Below, piece by piece: positions 59,061 to 64,000 of a DNA stretch of 64,000 bases (position 1 is its first letter; every line of letters starts with the position of its first letter). The DNA comes from Serinicoccus hydrothermalis (GTDB taxonomy: Bacteria > Actinomycetota > Actinomycetes > Actinomycetales > Dermatophilaceae): contig NZ_CP014989.1 in NCBI RefSeq assembly GCF_001685415.1, forward strand, positions 372,001 through 436,000, read 5' to 3'. Position numbers and translations under genes: made by a program. The notes under the pieces were generated by a model. That model was given only the letters and a program-made list of their open reading frames with translations. It searched no databases and was not told the DNA's origin.

Positions 59061-60070
59061 GAGGCCCCCTCGGAGCCCGACCCCGAATCCCGGCCGGGGA
59101 CATACCCGAGGCGGGTGTCGACGACGCCGGTCAGCGGCTCCCCCGCGCGCCACCGCCGCAGGTTGGCGACGAACTGCTCGGCCAGGCGGTCCCGCCAGCC
59201 CACCACGTCGCCGGACAGGTGCGCGGAGGCCACCAGCCCCGGCGCGTCCCACAGGGGCGAGTCGTCCGGCAGCGGCTCGGTCCCGAAGACGTCCAGCGAG
59301 GCTCCCGCGAGGCGACCCTCGCGGAGGGCCGCGAGCAGGTCCGCCTCCACGAGGCTGGCCCCCCGGCCGATGTTGACCACGTGCGCCTCCGGGCGCATCG
59401 CCGCGAAGACGGCACCGTCGAGCAGCCCCCGCGTCTGCGGCGTCAGCGGGGTGGCGTTGACCACGTGGTCGGCCCAGCCGACGTGCTCGGCGAGCTCGTC
59501 GCTGCGCACGACCGTGCCGAAGTCAGGGTCGTCCTCGCGCTCGCGGCGGCCGGCGCCGCGCACCTCGCACCCCACGGCCCGCAGCAGCCGCGCGATCTCC
59601 CGGCCGATCCCCCCGGTGCCCACGACCAGCACCCGCTGCCCCTGCACCCGGGTGGTCTCGCGGTGGGCCCACTCGTGCTCCCGCTGCAGGCGCATGCTCT
59701 CGTGCAGCCGCTTCGCGTGGGCCAGGATGCTGGCGAGGACGAACTCGGCGATCGGTCGGTCGAAGACGCCGTGGGCGTTGGTGACGGTGACGTCCGAGCG
59801 CCGCAGGTCCTCGAAGAGGAGGCTGTCGACCCCGGCGGCCGCCACGTGGATCCACTCCAGGACGTCCGCCGCCGGCCACGCGTCCTGGACCGCGGCGGAG
59901 AAGAAGTCCCAGAGGAAGAGGGCGCGCGCCCCGGGCAGCGCCCGGGCCAGCTCCTCGGCCTGCACCACCTCGACCTCGACGTCCAGCTCGGCAGCCGCCG
60001 CATCCAGCTGGGACGGGGCGGCGAGGCCGGGAGCGGTGAGCACGACGACGCGCGGGCGGGGTCCGGTCAC
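59057..60070 (-). CDS. D-2-hydroxyacid dehydrogenase
   Basis: A 337-aa NAD(P)-dependent dehydrogenase. VLVVGTGGIGREIARLLRAVGCEVRGAGRR (about 140-168) is the Rossmann glycine motif. VNIGRGASLVEADLLAALREGRLAGASLDVFGTEPLPDDSPLW holds the catalytic Arg and Glu, and ASAHLSGDVVGWRD replaces the usual H-x-x-x of the catalytic His region (His in SAHLSG). It is the first gene of the leftward operon. GTG 60070 is 6 nt after the -10 box TACCGT. Confidence 0.88.
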   Translation of the reverse strand: MTGPRPRVVVLTAPGLAAPSQLDAAAAELDVEVEVVQAEELARALPGARALFLWDFFSAAVQDAWPAADVLEWIHVAAAGVDSLLFEDLRRSDVTVTNAHGVFDRPIAEFVLASILAHAKRLHESMRLQREHEWAHRETTRVQGQRVLVVGTGGIGREIARLLRAVGCEVRGAGRREREDDPDFGTVVRSDELAEHVGWADHVVNATPLTPQTRGLLDGAVFAAMRPEAHVVNIGRGASLVEADLLAALREGRLAGASLDVFGTEPLPDDSPLWDAPGLVASAHLSGDVVGWRDRLAEQFVANLRRWRAGEPLTGVVDTRLGYVPGRDSGSGSEGAS

Positions 60071-60076
60071 ATCGAG

Positions 60077-60106
60077 ACGGTAGAAAAGGCCGTGTCGGAT
60101 TGTCAA
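60077..60106 (-). promoter_or_regulatory. Promoter of the leftward (dehydrogenase-amidase-DUF3830) operon
   Basis: On the minus strand, TTGACA (60101-60106) and TACCGT (60077-60082) are 18 bp apart, and GTG 60070 follows 6 nt after the -10. The -35 lies inside the central palindrome. Confidence 0.6.
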
Positions 60107-60111
60107 CAATC
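60098..60111. promoter_or_regulatory. Palindromic operator between the divergent operons (GntR/FadR-type shape)
   Basis: GATTGTCAACAATC is a 14-bp palindrome of two 6-bp arms with a CA/TG centre. It contains TTGTCAACAA, close to the T-x-G-T-x(0-3)-A-C-x-A pattern of the FadR/FCD branch of GntR regulators. It overlaps the -35 boxes of both divergent promoters, so one protein could block both. Confidence 0.6.
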
Positions 60112-60129
60112 TCCCCCGTCAGGCATCGT
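60100..60129 (+). promoter_or_regulatory. Promoter of the rightward (EutA-DoeA-aminotransferase-M20) operon
   Basis: TTGTCA (60100-60105) and CATCGT (60124-60129) are 18 bp apart; GTG 60137 is 7 nt after the -10. The first -10 base is C rather than T, so it is weaker than the leftward one. Confidence 0.4.
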
Positions 60130-60136
60130 GGTGCAC

Positions 60137-60967
60137 GTGCAGGACAGCCTGACCGTGCGTGGAGCACGACCGCGACCGGGAGACGCGACGTCCCGACCCG
60201 GGACCGCGCTGCGGGAGCCGGGGGTCGGCGTGGTGGTCCCCTACGACTTCGCCCTCGACCGCGAGCTGTGGCGCTGGTGCCCGCCGGAGGCCACCCTGCA
60301 CCTCACCCGCACGCCGCACCTGCCGCTGCCGGTCGGCCTGGCCCAGGCCCGCGCGGTCCGCGCGCCCGGCGCCGTCGGCCAGGCCACGCACGACCTGTCC
60401 ACGGTGCGTCCCTCGGTCGTCGCCTACGCCTGCACCTCGGGCAGCTTCGTGGCGGGACCGAGCGGTGAGGTGGCGCTGCGCGAGGCGATCGTCGAGGCCG
60501 GCGCCCCGGCGGCGGTCACCACGAGCGGGGCCGCGGTCGCGGCCCTGCACGCCACGGGTGCGCACCGGGTGAGCATCGTCACCCCTTACGACGAGTCCGT
60601 CACCGACAGCCTGGGACGGTTCCTCACCGGGGCCGGGCTGGAGGTCGCCTCCGCGGGTCACCTGGGCCTGGTCGGGGAGATCTGGACCGTGCCGGGGTCC
60701 GTGACCGCCGACCTGGTGCGCGACACGGTATGCCCGGACGCCGAGGCGGTCTTCGTGTCCTGCACCAACCTGCGCACCTACGACCTCCTAGCACCGCTCG
60801 AGGCCGAGCTCGGCATACCCGTGCTCAGCGCCAACCAGGTCACCCTCTGGCAGGCGCTCGGGGCGATCGGGCTGAGCGCGGTCGGCCCGGGGCAGAGCCT
60901 GCTCGCGCACCGTCCCGGGCTCGGGGCGGGCTCGACCATCAGCAGCAGCGACGAGAGGCAGGGATGA
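60137..60967 (+). CDS. EutA-like Asp/Glu racemase / maleate isomerase-family protein
   Basis: A 276-aa protein with the two-domain Asp/Glu racemase fold. Both catalytic-type Cys are in place: VVAYACTSGSFVAG (about 98) and EAVFVSCTNLRTYD (about 209), with HRVSIVTPYDESVTDSL between them. The closest described group is maleate cis-trans isomerase, arylmalonate decarboxylase and EutA of the ectoine-utilisation clusters. Several GTG codons could start it; 60137 fits the promoter spacing. Its stop overlaps the next ATG (ATGA), and no EutB or EutC homologue follows. Confidence 0.8.
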   Translation: MQDSLTVRGARPRPGDATSRPGTALREPGVGVVVPYDFALDRELWRWCPPEATLHLTRTPHLPLPVGLAQARAVRAPGAVGQATHDLSTVRPSVVAYACTSGSFVAGPSGEVALREAIVEAGAPAAVTTSGAAVAALHATGAHRVSIVTPYDESVTDSLGRFLTGAGLEVASAGHLGLVGEIWTVPGSVTADLVRDTVCPDAEAVFVSCTNLRTYDLLAPLEAELGIPVLSANQVTLWQALGAIGLSAVGPGQSLLAHRPGLGAGSTISSSDERQG

Positions 60968-62181
60968 GCGCGCTCACCGAGATCACCGAGGCCGCCCAGA
61001 CGGCCGACCCCCACACGCTGCGCCCCGAGCACGAACGACGGATGGAGCGCACCCAGGAGGTGCTGCGCGAGCGGGGGCTGGACGCCCTGGTCGTCACCGA
61101 CCCGGCGAACCTCTACTACCTCACCGGCTACAACGCGTGGTCGTTCTACATGCCGCAGGCCCTCCTGGTGCCGGCCGAGGGCGAGGCGCACCTCGTGCTG
61201 CGCGCCATGGACGCCAAGGGTGGGCACCACACCGCCACGCTCCCGCGCGAGCGGATCCACGGCTACCCCGAGCACTACGTCCACCGGCACGACATCCACC
61301 CCTGGGAGTGGATCGCCGCCACCGGGCGTGAGGTGGGCGCCCTGCCGGGGGGACGCGGCACGATCGCGATGGAGCTGGACGCCCACTTCTTCTCCCCGCG
61401 GGCCTACCTGGCCTTCGGGGCAACGCTGCCGGAGGCCGAGCTGGTCGACAGCCGGGAGCTGGTCAACTGGCTGCGGGTGGTGAAGTCGGACACCGAGATC
61501 GCCCTGCTCCGTGCGGCCGGCGAGGTCACGGTGCGCGCCATGACGGCGGCGATCGAGGCCCTGCGCGCCGGCCGCCGCCAGTGCGACGTGGTGGCGCAGA
61601 TCCAGCACGCGCAGGCGCACGGGACCGAGGCGCTGGGGGGCGACTACCCGGCGATCGTGCCCATGCTGCCCAGCGGCGAGACCGCGGGCACGCCGCACCT
61701 CACCTGGGTGGAGGAGCCGCTGCGGCAGGGGGAGGCCACGACCGTCGAGCTGGCGGGCGTCCACCGGCGCTACCACGTGCCCCTCGCGCGCACGGTGAGC
61801 CTTGGCGCTCCCCCGCCGCGGCTCGCCCGCACCGCCGAGGGCACCGGCCTCGCGCTCGACGCCGCGCTGCGGACGATGCACCCGGGCGCGACCGCCGCCG
61901 ACGTCCACGCCGCCTTCATCGCCGAGCTCACCCGGCACGGGCTCCGCAAGGACTCACGGATCGGCTACTCCATCGGGATCGGCTACCCCCCGGACTGGGG
62001 CGAGCGCACGGTCAGCCTGCGCGCCGAGGACCCCACCGTGCTGGAACCTGGCATGTGCTTCCACATGATCCTCGGGATGTGGATGGACGGCTGGGGCTAC
62101 GAGACCTCGGAGTCGGTGCTCGTCACCGACGCCGGACCTGAACTGCTCGCACCCCTCGACCAAGGACTGGTGATCCACTGA
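60964..62181 (+). CDS. doeA: M24-family hydrolase, DoeA/EutD ectoine hydrolase-like
   Basis: A 405-aa protein with the creatinase/aminopeptidase (pita-bread) fold. VVTDPANLYYLTGYNAWSFYMPQ (about 42-64), GGDYPAIVPMLPSGETAGTPHLTW (about 225-248), TTVELAGVHRRYHVPLART and KDSRIGYSIGIGYPPDWGERTVSLR (about 329-353) match what I know of ectoine hydrolase DoeA, which opens ectoine to N-acetyl-diaminobutyrate. I infer ectoine or a similar cyclic amidine as substrate. Overlaps with both neighbours are 4 nt and 1 nt. Confidence 0.82.
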   Translation: MSALTEITEAAQTADPHTLRPEHERRMERTQEVLRERGLDALVVTDPANLYYLTGYNAWSFYMPQALLVPAEGEAHLVLRAMDAKGGHHTATLPRERIHGYPEHYVHRHDIHPWEWIAATGREVGALPGGRGTIAMELDAHFFSPRAYLAFGATLPEAELVDSRELVNWLRVVKSDTEIALLRAAGEVTVRAMTAAIEALRAGRRQCDVVAQIQHAQAHGTEALGGDYPAIVPMLPSGETAGTPHLTWVEEPLRQGEATTVELAGVHRRYHVPLARTVSLGAPPPRLARTAEGTGLALDAALRTMHPGATAADVHAAFIAELTRHGLRKDSRIGYSIGIGYPPDWGERTVSLRAEDPTVLEPGMCFHMILGMWMDGWGYETSESVLVTDAGPELLAPLDQGLVIH

Positions 62182-63392
62182 TGACGACCGACACCCCGAC
62201 CACGCTGCCGCTGGGCTCCCGCGCCGACTACCTCGTCGGCTCGGTGATCGACTCCAGCACCTCGCTGCTGGCCAAGCAGACCCACGACATCGTCCGCTTC
62301 GCCATGGGCAGCCCCGCCGCCGAGGCGATCCCCACCGAGCAGCTCGGGGAGGCGGCCCGCACCGGCCTCACCGGCGCCGACGCCTTCGACTACGCCGCGA
62401 CCGAGGGCGATCCGCCGCTGCGGACCGCGCTGCTGGAGATGCTGGAGGGCACCACGGACGCGACCACCGACGAGCGGCTCACCATCACCGCCGGCGGCAT
62501 GCAGGGCTTGGACCTGGCCGCCAAGCTCTTCATCGACCCGGGCGACCTCGTGACGGTCGAGTCGCCGACCTACACCAACGGCAGCGCCACCGCCCTGGCC
62601 TACCAGGCCGAGCTCGCCGAGATCGAGGTCGACGAGGACGGGATGTCGATCGACGCCCTGCGCGTGGCCGTGGACCGGGCGGGCCGCACCCCCAAGCTCA
62701 TCTACACCGTGCCCACCTTCCAGAACCCCTCGGGCACCTCGATGTCGCTCGCCCGACGGCAGGAGCTGCTGGAGCTGGCCCGCGGGTGGGGCAGCGTCGT
62801 CCTCGACGACGACCCCTACGGCATGTTGCGCTTCGCCGGCGACCCTGTGCCCAGCCTGCACGAGCTCGCCGACGGCGACCCCCTCGTGTTCTCGGTGCGC
62901 ACCTTCTCCAAGATCATCGCCCCCGGGCTGCGGGTCGGGTGGGTCGACGCCGACCCCTCGCTCGGCCAGCTGCTCATCCACGCCAAGCAGTCGATGGACA
63001 CCTGCACCAACCTCCCGGCCCAGCGGATGGTCGCCGAGTTCCTCCGCGCCGGGCACCTGGAGGAGCACCTCGCCACCCAGCGGCTGGAGTACCGCCGGCG
63101 CAAGGAGGCCATGCAGGAGGCCCTCACCGAGCACTTGTCCGGGCGGGCGACCTGGACCGACCCCGAGGGCGGCTTCTTCCTCTGGGTCAGCTTCGGCACC
63201 GGGCTCGACACCGAGGCGCTCTTCGAGACCGCGCTCGCCGACGGCGTGGCCTACATCCCCGGCAACGCCTTCTCCCCCGGCCGCCGCTTTCCGCACGACC
63301 TGCGGCTGTGCTTCGCCTCGACGCCCCCGGACCGGATCCGCGAGGGGGTTGCCCGGCTCGCGCGCGCCGTCGACGCCGTGGAGGCCCGGTGA
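62181..63392 (+). CDS. PLP-dependent aminotransferase, class I/II
   Basis: A 403-aa aminotransferase of the fold-type I group that includes 2-aminoadipate (LysN-type) and MocR-type enzymes. LTITAGGMQGLDLAAKLFIDPGDLVTVESPTYTNG (about 103-137), YTVPTFQNPSGTSMS (about 175), VVLDDDPYGMLRF and the PLP Lys243 in RTFSKIIAPGLRVGWVD are all intact. It has no HTH domain, so it is an enzyme rather than a MocR regulator. In this operon it may remove the amino group of the ring-opened product. The stop overlaps the M20 GTG. Confidence 0.9.
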   Translation: MTTDTPTTLPLGSRADYLVGSVIDSSTSLLAKQTHDIVRFAMGSPAAEAIPTEQLGEAARTGLTGADAFDYAATEGDPPLRTALLEMLEGTTDATTDERLTITAGGMQGLDLAAKLFIDPGDLVTVESPTYTNGSATALAYQAELAEIEVDEDGMSIDALRVAVDRAGRTPKLIYTVPTFQNPSGTSMSLARRQELLELARGWGSVVLDDDPYGMLRFAGDPVPSLHELADGDPLVFSVRTFSKIIAPGLRVGWVDADPSLGQLLIHAKQSMDTCTNLPAQRMVAEFLRAGHLEEHLATQRLEYRRRKEAMQEALTEHLSGRATWTDPEGGFFLWVSFGTGLDTEALFETALADGVAYIPGNAFSPGRRFPHDLRLCFASTPPDRIREGVARLARAVDAVEAR

Positions 63393-64000
63393 CCCCGGGC
63401 GGGACCGCTGCCCTCGACACGATCACGGCCGAGCGTCTGGTCCCGCTGGCCCAGGCGCTGGTCCGGGCACCGGGGGCCAACCCTCCCGGGCAGGAGGCGG
63501 CCACCGCCGCCGTGCTCGCCGACCTCGCTCAGCAGCTGCACCTCGAGGTGGAGCAGCACGAGGTGGCGCCCGGTCGCCCCAACGTGCGCGTCACGCTCCC
63601 CGGGCAGAACGGTCCCGGCCTGCTCTTCCTCGGGCACACCGACGTCGTGCCGCCGGGCGAGCTCGCGGACTGGAGCGACGACCCGTATGCCGGTGGCGTG
63701 GTCGACGGGCGGCTGGTCGGGCGCGGGAGCGCCGACATGAAGGGCGGACTGGCCGCCGTCCTGCTGGCCCTGGCCATGGTGCGCGAGAGCGGGATCGTCC
63801 CCTCCGGGCCCGTGCTCCTCGACGCGCTGTGCGACGAGGAGCAGAACGGCCTGGGCATCCGGGACCTCGTCGCCGGCCCCCGTCCGGACCTGCTGGGCTG
63901 CGTCGTGGCGGAGCCCACCGACCTGACCACGGTGGTCGCGGCACGGGGCGCGTCCTACCTGCACGTCGAGGTGCGCGGCGTCGCGGCCCATGCCGGTCGC
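63389..64000 (+). CDS. M20-family amidohydrolase/deacylase, N-terminal part (runs off the window)
   Basis: The first 204 codons are present. LLFLGHTDVVPPGELADWSDDPYAG gives the metal-binding His and Asp. VGRGSADMKGGLAAVLLALAMV supplies the bridging Asp, and LLDALCDEEQNGLG the catalytic Glu-Glu. The first part of the lid domain begins near the edge. Family members remove acyl groups from amino acids (ArgE/DapE type), which would fit deacetylation after ring opening. Known DoeB deacetylases belong to a different family, so this would be an alternative. Confidence 0.88.
   Translation, partial: MTPGGTAALDTITAERLVPLAQALVRAPGANPPGQEAATAAVLADLAQQLHLEVEQHEVAPGRPNVRVTLPGQNGPGLLFLGHTDVVPPGELADWSDDPYAGGVVDGRLVGRGSADMKGGLAAVLLALAMVRESGIVPSGPVLLDALCDEEQNGLGIRDLVAGPRPDLLGCVVAEPTDLTTVVAARGASYLHVEVRGVAAHAGR

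Noticed and set aside
1-64000. The GGTATGCC octamer as FtsK-guiding KOPS
   Set aside because: Both orientations are about equally frequent on each side of dif.
1-64000. tRNA or rRNA genes
   Set aside because: I looked for T-loop motifs (GTTCGAATC and similar) and rRNA-like segments and saw none.

Overview
The window is very GC-rich and its gene content is actinobacterial: pupylation genes, RbpA, the Lnt/Ppm pair, FHA/MerR/BFN around the glycine cleavage genes, and dense packing with many 4-nt overlaps. The mix (DUF3866 beside pafBC, CsbD, KamA, DoxX, UMF1-type MFS) suggests a member of Micrococcales near Intrasporangiaceae/Ornithinimicrobiaceae. That placement is inference from gene order and protein character. 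Nearly all genes are chromosomal core or common accessory genes. I see no prophage, insertion sequence, CRISPR array, tRNA or rRNA.

Layout. 0-12 kb: pupylation and PafBC block (dop, pup, pafA, two FKBP isomerases, a cation/proton antiporter with a tiny leader ORF, DUF3866, pafB, pafC, tatA, tatC), then a lipid-kinase homologue and helY. 14.8-15.0 kb: an A-B-A-B repeat. 15-21 kb: thiolase, PAP2 phosphatase, 5'-3' exonuclease, Lrp regulator, YbaK deacylase, KamA, then a 450-bp gene-free stretch with a consensus promoter and three inverted repeats. 21-25 kb: lnt, ppm, fxsA, rbpA. 25-35 kb: transport and enzyme genes, including a frameshifted cardiolipin synthase. At 35.15 kb there is a near-consensus dif site, so the window spans the replication terminus. 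35-47 kb: assorted enzymes and membrane proteins, rlmC, YciO, glutamate-cysteine ligase. 47.6-57 kb: gcvP with a glycine riboswitch, two MerR regulators, BFN protein, FHA protein, gcvH, DUF881/sbp/DUF881 and pgsA, the same order as in mycobacteria. 57-64 kb: two divergent, tightly overlapped operons (D-2-hydroxyacid dehydrogenase, amidase, DUF3830 leftwards; EutA-like, DoeA-like ectoine hydrolase, aminotransferase, M20 hydrolase rightwards) around a palindromic operator. I read this as a catabolic island for a cyclic or amidated amino compound.

Three window-wide signals stand out. (1) The octamer GGTATGCC/GGCATACC occurs at least 43 times by hand count, in both orientations and in every reading frame; I estimate about 2 by base composition. 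It also forms an inverted pair around the rbpA terminator, which resembles DNA uptake sequences. (2) Many genes have a TANNNT -10 box 5-8 nt before the start codon, which implies widespread leaderless transcription; these boxes were used to choose starts. In three cases the upstream gene's TAG stop is part of that box. (3) The dif site, with repeats beside it, marks where sister chromosomes are resolved.
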